DNA of 64,000 nt from Streptomyces sp. Mut1 (GCF_030719295.1 NZ_CP120997.1:5653501-5717500); one strand, 5' to 3'; shown: positions 1 to 10,803, numbered from the stretch's first letter. Notes: generated by a model from the letters alone, not told the origin. Made by a program: numbers and translations.

Positions 1-64
1 CGAGCACGTCCGGTTCCGTTCCGTGTCCACAACACCGCAGGTCGTCACGGAGAGTAGAGGAACT

Positions 65-3000
65 ATGTCCCTGAGTGACGAGTCTGGTGTATCGTCCCGA
101 AAGGGGGGCTGCGCCGTGGCAGGGACGGCGCCGGGGAGCCAGCCACACGCGAGGGGGGCGACGGGCGATGGACGGCCGATGGGCGAACGATCCGACACCG
201 CGGGGCCGGCGACCGGTCAGGGGGCCGGTGTACCGGCGCCGCAGCCGGCCGGGCACCTCGGGGGCACCGAGGTGAGCGCCCCGGCGGGCACCCGCGGAGC
301 GCTCATCGCCGGGCAGCCCGGGGTGGGCCGCGCGTCCGCGCTGCTCGCGCAGCTCGTCCTCGGCCTCGTCTGCGGGGGATACGCGGTGGGTGCGGCCACC
401 GGCTGGGGCTCGGTCCGGGTCGCCCTGTTCATGGGCGACTTCGGCCTCAGTGCCGCCGCGCTGGCCGCCGCCGTCTCCTGCTTCCTGTTCGCCCGCGCCG
501 CGGACAACAGACTCCGGCCCGCCTGGCTGCTTTTCTCGCTCTCCTCGCTGATGGCGTCGGGCGGCAACGCCGTATGGGGCTGGTACGAGTTCGTGCGCGG
601 GGTGCCGGTGCCGAGCCCCTCCCTCGCCGACCTCTTCTACCTCTGCTTCGCGCCGCCCGCCATCGTCGGCCTCCTCGTCCTCGCCAAGCGGCCCGTCACC
701 CGGGCCGGATGGGTCTGCCTGGCCCTCGACTCCTGGCTGATCGGCGGCTCGCTCCTGACCCTCTCCTGGAGCCTCGCTCTCGCCCACACCGCGCACGTCG
801 CGGACGTGGAGGGCGACAGCGTGGCCCGCGCCGCCCTCTCGCTGGCCTATCCACTGCTGGACATCGTGCTGGTCTCCATGGTGCTCGCCCTGCACTTCCG
901 GCGCTCCAGCGTCAACCGCGCCGCGGTCAACACCGCCATCGCCGCGCTCGCCCTGACCGTCCTGTGCGACGCCCTGTTCACCTCGCCGCTGCTGCGCCAG
1001 ACCTACCACTCGGGGCAGTTGCTCGACGCCGGCTGGTTCGCCGGCTCGCTGCTCCTCGCGTACGCCCCCTGGGGCGCCGCCCGCGAGGCGGACAACGCTG
1101 TCCAGGACCCGGCGGCCACCGGGGCGCGCACCACCAGCCGCCCCATCGCCGGCTCGCTGGCCGCGCTGACCCCGTATCTCGCCGCCGCCGTCTGCACGCT
1201 GGGCATCCTGTACAACGTCATCGAGGGCCGCCGCGTCGACCGCGTCGTCGTCTTCACCGGGTGCACGGTGGTGCTCGCGCTCGTCGTCCGCCAGGGCATC
1301 ATGCTCGTCGACAACATCGCCCTCACCCAGGAACTGGCCCAGAAGGAGAACCACTTCCGCTCCCTGGTCCAGGGCTCCAGCGACGTCATCATGATCGCCG
1401 CCCCCAGCGGCGTCCTGCGCTACGTCAGCCCCGCGGCCGTCGGCGTCTACGGGCGGGACCCGGACGAGCTGGTCGGCGCCGAGCTCTCCTCGATCATCCA
1501 CCCCGACGATCTGGGCCGGGTGGTCCACGAGGTGCGCCGCTTCCTCGCCGCCCCGCCCGCCGACGAGCCCACCACCCGCATCGAGTGCCGCTTCCGCTCC
1601 GGCTCCGGCGACTGGCTGAACGTCGAGTCCACCGTCAACCGCCACCAGGGCGGCCTGATCCTCAACAGCCGGGACGTCACCGAACGGGTCCGCCTCCAGG
1701 CCCAGTTGCAGCACAACGCCGAGCACGACCCGCTCACCGACCTGCCCAACCGCGCGCTGTTCACCACCCGGGTCCGCCAGGCGCTGGGCGGGCGCCGGGC
1801 CGGGGACGCGGGCACCGCCGTGCTCTTCATCGACCTGGACGGCTTCAAGGCGGCCAACGACCGGCTCGGCCACCAGGCGGGCGACGAACTGCTCATCCAG
1901 GCCGCCCGCCGCCTCCAGGACGCCGTCCGGGCCGGGGACACCGCCGCCCGCCTCGGCGGCGACGAGTTCGCCGCCCTCATCGTCGGCGACGCGGGCCGCG
2001 AGCAGGACGCCCGCGAGTGCCAGGTCCACGAGATCGCCGACCGGCTGCGCCTCACGCTCTCCGAGCCCTACCGCATCGGGGCCGGCGAGGTCCGGGTCAC
2101 CGCCTCCATCGGCGTCGCCTTCGCCGAGCCCGGCATCACCCCCAACGACCTCATGCGCAACGCGGACCTCGCCATGTACCGCGCCAAGGCCGGCGGCAAG
2201 AACCGCGTCGAGCTGTACGCCCCGCAGATGCAGGCCGATGTCGTGCGCCGCTCCGAGCTGGCGACCCGGCTGCGCAGCGCCCTGCGGGACGGCGAGTTCG
2301 CGCTCCTGCACCAGCCCGTGGTGCACCTGGCCAGCGGCACGGTCGCGGCCGTCGCCGCCCAGGCCCGCTGGCGCTCGGCCCAGGGCATCCTGTTCACCCC
2401 CGCCGAGTTCCTCCGGATCTCCGAGGACGGCGACCGCACCGCGGAGCTCGGCCGCTGGCTCCTCGAAGAGGCCGTCGAGCAGGCCGCCGACCGGGCCAGG
2501 GCCGGCCACCAGGTCTCCGTGGCCGTCCGCCTCCCGGCCCGCCGGCTGCTCGACCGGGCCCTGCCGGCCGGCTCCGTCGAGGCGCTGCTCACGCGGTACG
2601 GGCTGCCTTCCGGGGCGCTCATGATCGAGGTCGCGGACAGCGACCCACGGGTCTCCTTCGAGGACCTGGAACAGCGCCTCGCCGCCCTGCGCCGCCTCGG
2701 CGTGCGCATCGCGCTCGACGGCTTCGGCAGCGGCTACGCGGCGATCAACGCCCTGCGCCGGCTCCCCATCGACGTGCTCAAGCTGGACCGCGGCCTGGTC
2801 GAGGGCGTGGTCGAGTCCGCCCGGCTGCACAAGATCACCAGCGGTCTGCTGCGGATCGCCTGCGACCTCGGCATGCAGTCCGTCGCCGACGGCGTGGACG
2901 TCCCCGAGCAGGTTCTCGCGCTGCGCGCCATGGGCTGTACGCATGGCCAGGGCATGGCCTTCTCCGGGCCGCTAGACGAATACCGGCTGCGCCGCGCCCT

Positions 3001-3115
3001 GGTCCGCGGTACGTTCCCGGTCCCGGGCACGGTGCCCGCGCAGCCGGTCCTGACGGGCGGCTGGGTCCCCTCCCTCACCGGCTCACATGGTGAGACACCC
3101 GTCCCACCCGCTTGA
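65..3115 (+). CDS. Membrane PAS-GGDEF-EAL cyclic-di-GMP protein
   Basis: Predicted c-di-GMP signalling protein of 1016 residues. A low-complexity N-terminus is followed by about eight to ten hydrophobic segments up to about residue 405, then a PAS domain (about 430-545), a GGDEF domain and an EAL domain to about residue 995. The cyclase signature is an intact GGDEF at residues 631-635, with an RxxD inhibitory site exactly five residues upstream (RAGD). The EAL domain looks dead: EAL reads AAQ at 764-766, the DDFG-type loop reads DGFG, and the usual TES-type segment reads VADSD. I infer an active, feedback-inhibited cyclase with a non-catalytic EAL domain. The start is ATG 65, preceded by AGAGG 5 nt upstream; a GTG at 23 is in frame but has no ribosome site. 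It ends just before the ilvB leader. Confidence 0.9.
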   Translation: MSLSDESGVSSRKGGCAVAGTAPGSQPHARGATGDGRPMGERSDTAGPATGQGAGVPAPQPAGHLGGTEVSAPAGTRGALIAGQPGVGRASALLAQLVLGLVCGGYAVGAATGWGSVRVALFMGDFGLSAAALAAAVSCFLFARAADNRLRPAWLLFSLSSLMASGGNAVWGWYEFVRGVPVPSPSLADLFYLCFAPPAIVGLLVLAKRPVTRAGWVCLALDSWLIGGSLLTLSWSLALAHTAHVADVEGDSVARAALSLAYPLLDIVLVSMVLALHFRRSSVNRAAVNTAIAALALTVLCDALFTSPLLRQTYHSGQLLDAGWFAGSLLLAYAPWGAAREADNAVQDPAATGARTTSRPIAGSLAALTPYLAAAVCTLGILYNVIEGRRVDRVVVFTGCTVVLALVVRQGIMLVDNIALTQELAQKENHFRSLVQGSSDVIMIAAPSGVLRYVSPAAVGVYGRDPDELVGAELSSIIHPDDLGRVVHEVRRFLAAPPADEPTTRIECRFRSGSGDWLNVESTVNRHQGGLILNSRDVTERVRLQAQLQHNAEHDPLTDLPNRALFTTRVRQALGGRRAGDAGTAVLFIDLDGFKAANDRLGHQAGDELLIQAARRLQDAVRAGDTAARLGGDEFAALIVGDAGREQDARECQVHEIADRLRLTLSEPYRIGAGEVRVTASIGVAFAEPGITPNDLMRNADLAMYRAKAGGKNRVELYAPQMQADVVRRSELATRLRSALRDGEFALLHQPVVHLASGTVAAVAAQARWRSAQGILFTPAEFLRISEDGDRTAELGRWLLEEAVEQAADRARAGHQVSVAVRLPARRLLDRALPAGSVEALLTRYGLPSGALMIEVADSDPRVSFEDLEQRLAALRRLGVRIALDGFGSGYAAINALRRLPIDVLKLDRGLVEGVVESARLHKITSGLLRIACDLGMQSVADGVDVPEQVLALRAMGCTHGQGMAFSGPLDEYRLRRALVRGTFPVPGTVPAQPVLTGGWVPSLTGSHGETPVPPA

Positions 3116-3148
3116 CACTCCGCGTGCGTCGGAGAGAGGGTCAATGCC

Positions 3149-3190
3149 ATGCGCACCCGAATTCTCGTACTTGGAAAGCGCGTCGGCTGA
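3149..3190 (+). CDS. ilvB leader peptide (MRTRILVLGKRVG)
   Basis: A 13-codon ORF with a good ribosome site (GGAGAGAGGG at 3131-3140). It contains the consecutive codons Ile-Leu-Val-Leu and a later Val, so its translation would sense all three branched-chain amino acids. It sits directly upstream of a hairpin and an intrinsic terminator in front of ilvB, the classical layout of a transcription attenuator. Leader peptides of this type ahead of actinobacterial ilvB genes are established; assignment here rests on sequence layout. Confidence 0.85.
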   Translation: MRTRILVLGKRVG

Positions 3191-3191
3191 A

Positions 3192-3268
3192 GCAGAGTCC
3201 CTCCATGACACTCTGCAGACCGCACCGGCGCGCTCCCCTCGCTTGCCTCACGGCACGAGGGGTTTTTT
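3192..3268 (+). promoter_or_regulatory. Transcription attenuator of the ilvBNC operon
   Basis: Two hairpins follow the leader peptide. The first pairs GCAGAGT (3192-3198) with ACTCTGC (3210-3216). The second is a terminator: CCCCTCG (3235-3241) pairs with CGAGGGG (3256-3262), with an inner TGCC/GGCA pair, and is followed by six T (3263-3268). Ribosome stalling at the Ile-Leu-Val-Leu codons would be expected to alter folding of the downstream hairpin and let transcription enter ilvB. The exact antiterminator pairing is inferred, not computed. Confidence 0.8.
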
Positions 3269-3336
3269 GTTGCACCGAACCTCGCAAAACGTCGTAAAAC
3301 ACTCGCAGAAACCTCAGCTTCGAGAAGAGAATGCCG

Positions 3337-5187
3337 ATGACCGAGCAGGCCACCGGGGCCCACCATCCCCAGCCGCGGGCCCGTAACGGCGGATCGCCCG
3401 CCGCCTCCGTTGAGCACCTCACGGGCGCGCAGTCCCTCATTCGTTCTCTTGAGGAAGTCGGGGCCGACACGGTATTCGGCCTCCCCGGCGGCTGCATCCT
3501 CCCGGCGTACGACCCGCTGATGGACTCCACCCGGGTCCGCCACATCCTGGTCCGCCACGAGCAGGGCGCGGGCCACGCGGCCACCGGCTACGCGCAGGCC
3601 ACCGGCAAGGTCGGCGTCTGCATGGTCACCTCGGGTCCCGGCGCCACCAACCTCGTCACCCCGATCGCCGACGCCGCCATGGACTCCGTGCCCATGGTCG
3701 CGATCACCGGCCAGGTGGCCTCCGGCGCCATCGGCACGGACGCCTTCCAGGAAGCCGACATCTGCGGCATCACCATGCCGATCACGAAGCACAACTTCCT
3801 GGTCACCCGCGCCGAGGACATCGCGCACACGATCGCCGAGGCCTTCCACATCGCCTCCACCGGCCGTCCGGGGCCCGTCCTCGTCGACATCGCCAAGGAC
3901 GCGCTCCAGTCGAAGACCGCCTTCAGCTGGCCGCCGGTCATGGACCTGCCCGGCTACCGCCCGGTCACCAAGCCGCACGCCAAGCAGATCCGCGAGGCCG
4001 CCCGGCTCATCACCCAGGCCAGGCGCCCGGTGCTGTACGTCGGCGGCGGCGTGATGAAGGCCGGCGCCACCGCCGAGCTGAAGGTCCTGGCCGAGCTGAC
4101 CGGGGCGCCCGTCACCACCACCCTGATGGCGCTCGGCTCCTTCCCCGACAGCCACCCGCTGCACGTGGGAATGCCCGGCATGCACGGTTCGGTCACCGCT
4201 GTCACCGCGCTCCAGAAGGCCGACCTGATCGTCGCGCTCGGCGCCCGGTTCGACGACCGCGTCACCGGCAAGCTGGACAGCTTCGCCCCGTACGCCAAGA
4301 TCGTCCACGCGGACATCGACCCGGCGGAGATCGGCAAGAACCGCGCGGCCGACGTCCCGATCGTCGGTGACGCCCGCGAGGTCATCGCCGACCTCGTCCA
4401 GGCAGTCCAGGCGGAGCACACCGAGGGCAACGCCGGCGACTACACCGCCTGGTGGAAGGACCTCAACCGCTGGCGCGAGACCTACCCGCTCGGCTACGAC
4501 CTCCCCGAGGACGGCAGCCTCTCCCCGCAGCAGGTCATCCAGCGCATCGGCGAACTCGCCCCGCCGGACACGATCTTCGCCGCGGGCGTCGGCCAGCACC
4601 AGATGTGGGCCTCGCACTTCATCCAGTACGAGCGGCCCTCCACCTGGCTGAACTCCGGCGGCGCCGGGACGATGGGCTACGCGGTCCCCGCCGCGATGGG
4701 CGCCAAGGCCGGCATGCCCGACCGCACGGTCTGGGCGATCGACGGCGACGGCTGCTTCCAGATGACCAATCAGGAGCTCACCACCTGCGCCCTGAACAAC
4801 ATCCCGGTCAAGGTCGCCGTCATCAACAACGGCGCGCTCGGGATGGTCCGCCAGTGGCAGACCCTCTTCTACAACCAGCGGTACTCCAACACCGTGCTGC
4901 ACTCCGGCGCCGACACGGACGGCAACGCGGCGAAGGGCACCCGGGTGCCCGACTTCGTCAAGCTCTCCGAGGCCATGGGCTGCTACGCGATCCGCTGCGA
5001 GGACCCGGCCGATCTGGACAAGGTCATCGCCGAGGCCAACGCGATCAACGACCGCCCGGTCGTCATCGACTTCATCGTCCACGAGGACGCCATGGTGTGG
5101 CCGATGGTCGCCGCCGGCACCTCCAACGACGAGGTCATGGCCGCCCGCGGTGTCCGCCCCGACTTCGGTGACAACGAAGACGACTGA
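3337..5187 (+). CDS. ilvB: Acetolactate synthase large subunit
   Basis: Catalytic subunit of acetohydroxyacid synthase (616 aa), the first common step of valine, leucine and isoleucine synthesis: it condenses two pyruvates, or pyruvate with 2-oxobutyrate. It has the three thiamine-enzyme domains. The catalytic glutamate lies in [14 protein letters not shown] (E75), and the diphosphate/Mg motif starts [12 protein letters not shown] and ends in VINN. ATG 3337 is preferred because GAAGAGA (3324-3330) lies 6 nt upstream; ATG 3331 is in frame but abuts that sequence. ilvN follows after 23 nt and ilvC after a further 107 nt. Expression is probably controlled by the attenuator upstream. Confidence 0.97.
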   Translation: MTEQATGAHHPQPRARNGGSPAASVEHLTGAQSLIRSLEEVGADTVFGLPGGCILPAYDPLMDSTRVRHILVRHEQGAGHAATGYAQATGKVGVCMVTSGPGATNLVTPIADAAMDSVPMVAITGQVASGAIGTDAFQEADICGITMPITKHNFLVTRAEDIAHTIAEAFHIASTGRPGPVLVDIAKDALQSKTAFSWPPVMDLPGYRPVTKPHAKQIREAARLITQARRPVLYVGGGVMKAGATAELKVLAELTGAPVTTTLMALGSFPDSHPLHVGMPGMHGSVTAVTALQKADLIVALGARFDDRVTGKLDSFAPYAKIVHADIDPAEIGKNRAADVPIVGDAREVIADLVQAVQAEHTEGNAGDYTAWWKDLNRWRETYPLGYDLPEDGSLSPQQVIQRIGELAPPDTIFAAGVGQHQMWASHFIQYERPSTWLNSGGAGTMGYAVPAAMGAKAGMPDRTVWAIDGDGCFQMTNQELTTCALNNIPVKVAVINNGALGMVRQWQTLFYNQRYSNTVLHSGADTDGNAAKGTRVPDFVKLSEAMGCYAIRCEDPADLDKVIAEANAINDRPVVIDFIVHEDAMVWPMVAAGTSNDEVMAARGVRPDFGDNEDD

Positions 5188-5210
5188 GAGACAGAGAGAG
5201 AACGACTCCC

Positions 5211-6847
<1,637 letters not shown>

Positions 6848-6855
6848 CACCGCCG

Positions 6856-6887
6856 CCCCGGGGGCGGGCCACGGCCCGCCCCCGGGG
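6856..6887 (+). terminator. Hairpin terminator after ilvC
   Basis: A nearly loopless inverted repeat 9 nt after the ilvC stop. CCCCGGGGGCGGGCC (6856-6870) pairs perfectly with its complement at 6873-6887. There is no T tract, as is common for actinomycete terminators. It separates the ilv operon from serA. Confidence 0.75.
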
Positions 6888-7108
6888 TCACTCCACCGCT
6901 GGAAGAGGCGGCGTCGTACGGGTGTACAAGTCGACCGGCCTCATGTGGGTGATCCTTCCAACGGGGCGCGGAATGCGTCCTCGCGCATGACTACACTTCT
7001 CCCCATACACGCGTCAGGCCCACAGTGTCGTGCGTCTTCCACGCGGCAAGCCCCTCCACGCCTGCGGCCGTCGGGACGGCCGTCCGCCATGGATCTGTGA
7101 GGACTCAC

Positions 7109-8701
7109 GTGAGCTCGAAACCTGTCGTACTCATCGCTGAAGAGCTGTCGCCCGCCACGGTGGACGCCCTGGGCCCGGACTTCGAGATCCGGCACTGCAA
7201 CGGCGCGGACCGCGCCGAGCTCCTCCCCGCGATCGCCGATGTCGACGCCATCCTGGTGCGCTCCGCCACCAAGGTCGACGCCGAGGCCATCGCCGCCGCG
7301 AAGAAGCTGAGGGTCGTCGCCCGCGCGGGCGTCGGCCTGGACAACGTCGACGTCTCCGCGGCCACCAAGGCCGGGGTGATGGTCGTGAACGCGCCGACCT
7401 CCAACATCGTCACCGCCGCCGAACTGGCCTGCGGTCTGCTCGTGGCCACCGCGCGCCACATCCCGCAGGCCAACACCGCGCTGAAGAACGGCGAGTGGAA
7501 GCGCTCGAAGTACACCGGCGTCGAGCTGAGCGAGAAGACCCTCGGTGTCGTCGGCCTCGGCCGCATCGGCGTCCTGGTCGCCCAGCGCATGTCGGCCTTC
7601 GGCATGAAGATCGTCGCCTACGACCCCTACGTGCAGCCCGCGCGCGCCGCGCAGATGGGCGTCAAGCTCCTCTCGCTGGACGAGCTCCTCGAGGTCGCCG
7701 ACTTCATCACCGTGCACCTGCCCAAGACGCCGGAGACGCTCGGTCTGATCGGCGACGAGGCCCTGCACAAGGTGAAGCCCACCGTGCGCATCGTCAACGC
7801 CGCGCGCGGCGGCATCGTGGACGAGGAGGCGCTGGCCTCCGCGCTCAAGGAGGGCCGCGTCGCCGGCGCCGGCCTCGACGTGTACGCGAAGGAGCCCTGC
7901 ACGGACTCCCCGCTGTTCCAGTTCGACCAGGTCGTCTGCACCCCGCACCTCGGCGCCTCCACCGACGAGGCCCAGGAGAAGGCGGGCATCGCGGTCGCCA
8001 AGTCCGTGCGCCTCGCGCTCGCCGGTGAGCTCGTGCCGGACGCGGTCAACGTCCAGGGCGGCATCATCGCCGAGGACGTGCGCCCCGGCCTGCCGCTCGC
8101 CGAGAAGCTCGGCCGGATCTTCACGGCGCTGGCCGGTGAGGTCGCCGCCCGCCTCGACGTCGAGGTCTACGGCGAGATCACCCAGCACGACGTCAAGGTG
8201 CTCGAACTCTCCGCGCTCAAGGGCGTCTTCGAGGACGTCGTGGACGAGACCGTCTCCTACGTCAACGCCCCGCTGTTCGCGCAGGAGCGCGGCGTCGAGG
8301 TCCGCCTCACGACCAGCTCCGAGTCGCCCGACCACCGCAACGTGGTCACCGTCCGCGGCACGCTGTCCGACGGCCAGGAGGTCGCGGTCTCCGGCACGCT
8401 GGCCGGCCCCAAGCACCTCCAGAAGATCGTCGCCATCGGTGAGCACGATGTGGACCTGGCGCTCGCCGACCACATGATCGTGCTGCGCTACGAGGACCGC
8501 CCCGGCGTCGTCGGCGCGGTCGGCAAGATCCTCGGCGAGGCCGGGCTGAACATCGCGGGCATGCAGGTCTCCCGCGCCGACGTGGGCGGCGAGGCGCTGG
8601 TCGTCCTCACCGTCGACGACGACGTCCCGCCGTCGGTGCTGACCGAGATCTCCTCGGAGATCGGCGCGGCCTCGGCCCGCTCGGTGAACCTGACCGACTG
8701 A
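7109..8701 (+). CDS. serA: D-3-phosphoglycerate dehydrogenase
   Basis: First enzyme of serine synthesis, oxidising 3-phosphoglycerate with NAD. At 530 aa it is the long type: catalytic and nucleotide-binding domains (LGVVGLGRIGVLVAQRM near residue 145, and VRIVNAARGGIVDEEAL), then the intervening domain, then a C-terminal ACT domain (about 455-530: VLRYEDRPGVVGAVGKILGEAG) that normally binds serine. The start is GTG 7109, with GAGGA at 7099-7103; an in-frame upstream extension to 7025 lacks a ribosome site. It is monocistronic by context, with the ilvC terminator upstream and a TetR operator downstream. Confidence 0.96.
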   Translation: MSSKPVVLIAEELSPATVDALGPDFEIRHCNGADRAELLPAIADVDAILVRSATKVDAEAIAAAKKLRVVARAGVGLDNVDVSAATKAGVMVVNAPTSNIVTAAELACGLLVATARHIPQANTALKNGEWKRSKYTGVELSEKTLGVVGLGRIGVLVAQRMSAFGMKIVAYDPYVQPARAAQMGVKLLSLDELLEVADFITVHLPKTPETLGLIGDEALHKVKPTVRIVNAARGGIVDEEALASALKEGRVAGAGLDVYAKEPCTDSPLFQFDQVVCTPHLGASTDEAQEKAGIAVAKSVRLALAGELVPDAVNVQGGIIAEDVRPGLPLAEKLGRIFTALAGEVAARLDVEVYGEITQHDVKVLELSALKGVFEDVVDETVSYVNAPLFAQERGVEVRLTTSSESPDHRNVVTVRGTLSDGQEVAVSGTLAGPKHLQKIVAIGEHDVDLALADHMIVLRYEDRPGVVGAVGKILGEAGLNIAGMQVSRADVGGEALVVLTVDDDVPPSVLTEISSEIGAASARSVNLTD

Positions 8702-8733
8702 GCCCAGGCCCTCCGGCCCCGGCAGTACCTTCC

Positions 8734-8784
8734 GTACCCGGCATTTAGACGCGTGTCTTACACAAACGTCTGCATGCCGGGTAC
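8734..8784. promoter_or_regulatory. 51-bp hyphenated palindrome upstream of the TetR gene
   Basis: Symmetric about base 8759. The outer arms GTACCCGGCAT (8734-8744) and ATGCCGGGTAC (8774-8784) are perfect. Inner arms AGACG (8747-8751) and CGTCT (8767-8771) and a central TGT/ACA share the same axis. It ends 9 nt before the TetR start, so it probably contains the autoregulatory operator. The inner 25 bp is a typical TetR operator size; the outer arms could be a second site or could form an RNA hairpin after serA. Confidence 0.7.
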
Positions 8785-8793
8785 GCTGCTGTC

Positions 8794-9405
8794 ATGGGAC
8801 ATCGTGAGGATCTGCTCGAAGGCGCGAAGCGCTGCCTGCTGGAGAAGGGGTACGCGCGCACGACGGCGCGTGACATCGTGGCCGCCTCGGGGACGAACCT
8901 CGCCTCCATCGGTTACCACTACGGCTCCAAGGAGGCCCTGCTCAACCTCGCCTTCCTCAAGGTGACGGAGGAGTGGGGCGATGTGCTGACCAAGGAGGGC
9001 GAGGAGGCCGAGGCCGAGGAGGAGCGGGAGGTGCCGGCCGAGCCGCTCGACCAGTTCCGGGAGACCTGGGAGCGGGTCATCGGGAGCTACGAGCAGACCC
9101 GGGCCGTCTGGCAGCTCCAGATGGAGGTCATCTCCCGTATCGACTCCGACCCCGAGCTGAGGAAGTCCCTGGCCGGCCCGCAGCGCGAGGGCCGCGACGG
9201 GCTCGCCGAGAACATGCTCGGCATCGACCCCGAGGCCGAGCCGGAGAAGGCCCGCGTGGCCGGCCTCTTCTGCCAGGCGCTGCTCGCCGGCGTCATGGTC
9301 CAGTGGCTGATGGACACCGATTCCGCGCCCTCCGCGCAGGACCTCACCGACGGACTGAAGGCGGTCCTGGCGGGCCGCGAGCCCGTCCGCCAGGACCTGC
9401 GTTGA
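8794..9405 (+). CDS. TetR family transcriptional regulator
   Basis: 203-aa regulator. The N-terminal helix-turn-helix (about residues 1-50) reads LLEKGYARTTARDIVAASGTNLASIGYHYGSKEAL, a textbook TetR DNA-binding domain. An unusually acidic stretch (KEGEEAEAEEEREVPAEP, about 68-85) links it to the ligand domain. The ligand and targets are unknown. The gene lies just downstream of a 51-bp palindrome that it probably binds. It is convergent with the PucR-type gene, and its stop codon lies inside a shared perfect inverted repeat. Confidence 0.92.
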   Translation: MGHREDLLEGAKRCLLEKGYARTTARDIVAASGTNLASIGYHYGSKEALLNLAFLKVTEEWGDVLTKEGEEAEAEEEREVPAEPLDQFRETWERVIGSYEQTRAVWQLQMEVISRIDSDPELRKSLAGPQREGRDGLAENMLGIDPEAEPEKARVAGLFCQALLAGVMVQWLMDTDSAPSAQDLTDGLKAVLAGREPVRQDLR

Positions 9406-9449
9406 GTTCCCCGTCGTCGCCCTGAGGCAGGCGGGGAACTCAACGCAGG
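9396..9449. terminator. Bidirectional terminator containing both stop codons
   Basis: Perfect 18-bp arms (9396-9413 and 9432-9449) separated by 18 nt, between convergent genes. The arms contain the last codons and the TGA of both genes, so the TetR and PucR-type proteins both end in Leu-Arg encoded by the same sequence. It would fold identically in either transcript. Confidence 0.75.
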
Positions 9450-10615
9450 CCCTGGAACGGCGGGTCCGGGGCTCGGAGCCGGGCCGTCTTCAGGGCCATG
9501 TGCAGCAGCAGCCGGTCCTCGCCGTCGTTCAGGTCGAGGCCGGTGAGCTGCTGGACCCGGGAGAGGCGGTAGTACAGCGTCTGGCGGTGGATGCCCAGCT
9601 CGGCGGCGGTCCGCGAGGCCTGGCCGGCGCAGTCCAGGAACACCTCGGCGGTGCGGGCGAGGTCCCGGTGGGGCGGGGTGAGCAGCGGGCGCACCGCGTG
9701 GTCGGGCGGCGCGCCCCGGGCGAGCGTGGCCAGCGTCCGGTACGGGCCGATGGCCGGCCACTCGGCGACCGGGCCGTACCGGCTCTCCGCCGCCGCCGCG
9801 CGGGCCGCCGCCGACGCCTCGTGCCAGGCGTCGGCCAGCTCCGCGAGGCCCCGGCGCGGGACCGCGATCCCGGCGGTGGCGGCCGTCCCCGCCTCGGCGC
9901 GCAGCCGGCCGGCCGCGGTGAGCGCGGGGTCCAGGACGTCGGGGGAGCGCAGCCGGATCAGGGCGGCCAGCGCGGGCGGCCCGGACCCGCCCGGGGGCGG
10001 GGCGCCGGTCAGCGCCGCCGCCGAGGGGACCGTGCGCACCGCCGGCGTCTCGTCCGGCCACGGCGCCACGCACACCACGGTGTGCAGCCCCTCCGCGTCC
10101 GGGCCGAGCGCCTCGCCGAGCGCGGCCACCGCCATGTCCCGCTGCCAGCCGCGTCCGGCGGTGAGGGCCGCGCCGAACTCCCGGGACAGGCCGGTGCCCG
10201 CCCGCTCCTCGTCGAAGAGCAGCGCGCCGATCCGCGCCGCCACCTCCATGGCCGCGTCCAGCTGCCGGTCGGTCGGCCCGGGGTCCGCGTCCAGGAGCCA
10301 TACGTAGCCGAGCACGACACCCCGATGGCGTACCGGCAGGCAGATGCGGTCCCGGTTGACGCCGGCCTCGGGGGCGGCGGGGATGCGGACGGGGCCGGTG
10401 GCGCGGGTGATGCCGAAGTTCTCGAACCAGGCGCGGACCGCCGGGGTGGAGCGGCGGGTCATGATCGACCGGGTGCGGACCGGGTCCATGGCCGTGGTGT
10501 CGTCGCTGTCGTGGGCCCCGAAGGCGACCAGGCCGAAGTCGCGGTTCTCCAGCGTCGCCGGGACGCCGAGCAGCGCGGAGATCTCGTCCACCAGCTCCTG
10601 GTAATCGCCCTTCAC
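9440..10615 (-). CDS. PucR-type transcriptional regulator of proline catabolism (probable)
   Basis: 391-aa regulator with a GAF-like N-terminal sensor region (about 1-150), a central domain and a C-terminal PucR helix-turn-helix (about 320-385: [29 protein letters not shown]). It is divergent from proline dehydrogenase, an arrangement typical for proline-responsive activators of this family, so I infer that it activates the two downstream catabolic genes. GTG 10615 is chosen: upstream in-frame codons to 10702 offer no ribosome site and would overlap the divergent promoter region. A 16-bp perfect palindrome lies 21 nt upstream of the start. Confidence 0.85.
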   Translation of the reverse strand: MKGDYQELVDEISALLGVPATLENRDFGLVAFGAHDSDDTTAMDPVRTRSIMTRRSTPAVRAWFENFGITRATGPVRIPAAPEAGVNRDRICLPVRHRGVVLGYVWLLDADPGPTDRQLDAAMEVAARIGALLFDEERAGTGLSREFGAALTAGRGWQRDMAVAALGEALGPDAEGLHTVVCVAPWPDETPAVRTVPSAAALTGAPPPGGSGPPALAALIRLRSPDVLDPALTAAGRLRAEAGTAATAGIAVPRRGLAELADAWHEASAAARAAAAESRYGPVAEWPAIGPYRTLATLARGAPPDHAVRPLLTPPHRDLARTAEVFLDCAGQASRTAAELGIHRQTLYYRLSRVQQLTGLDLNDGEDRLLLHMALKTARLRAPDPPFQGLR

Positions 10616-10635
10616 CCGGCCATTCTCGCACCCCT

Positions 10636-10651
10636 TCAGACATATGTCTGA
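10636..10651. promoter_or_regulatory. 16-bp perfect palindrome in the divergent regulator/proline dehydrogenase region
   Basis: TCAGACATATGTCTGA, perfectly symmetric, lies 21 nt before the PucR-type start and about 150 nt before proline dehydrogenase. The position suits an operator for autoregulation and control of the proline genes. No experimental motif is known to me for this regulator. Confidence 0.6.
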
Positions 10652-10803
10652 GATCCAGGGCACGGATGCGTGACAGCTGTCGATGGCCGAGGATCGGAGC
10701 AATCCTTAGATTTCACGGTGGTTCTCCGTGCTGTACCGCTTATGTTCCCTACCGGGCTTATACGGCGGTGCGGCCTCGTTCGTACTTTCCGTGGAGGTGC
10801 CCC

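Noticed and set aside
23-64. GTG at 23 as start of the GGDEF-EAL protein
   Set aside because: No ribosome site, whereas ATG 65 has AGAGG at the right distance.
574-3093. Long Arg/Pro-rich open frame overlapping the GGDEF-EAL gene, and many similar long frames on both strands
   Set aside because: The composition (Arg, Pro, Ala, Gly runs) is that of a shadow frame of GC-rich DNA, while the overlapping frame encodes recognisable domains.
3112-3140. TTGACA at 3112 as the -35 of an ilvB promoter
   Set aside because: No -10 hexamer lies at suitable spacing, and the downstream region is taken by the leader ribosome site.
2734-5082. 782-codon minus-strand frame across ilvB
   Set aside because: It lies opposite ilvB and the ilv attenuator, has Asp/Val/Gly/Leu shadow composition and no family resemblance.
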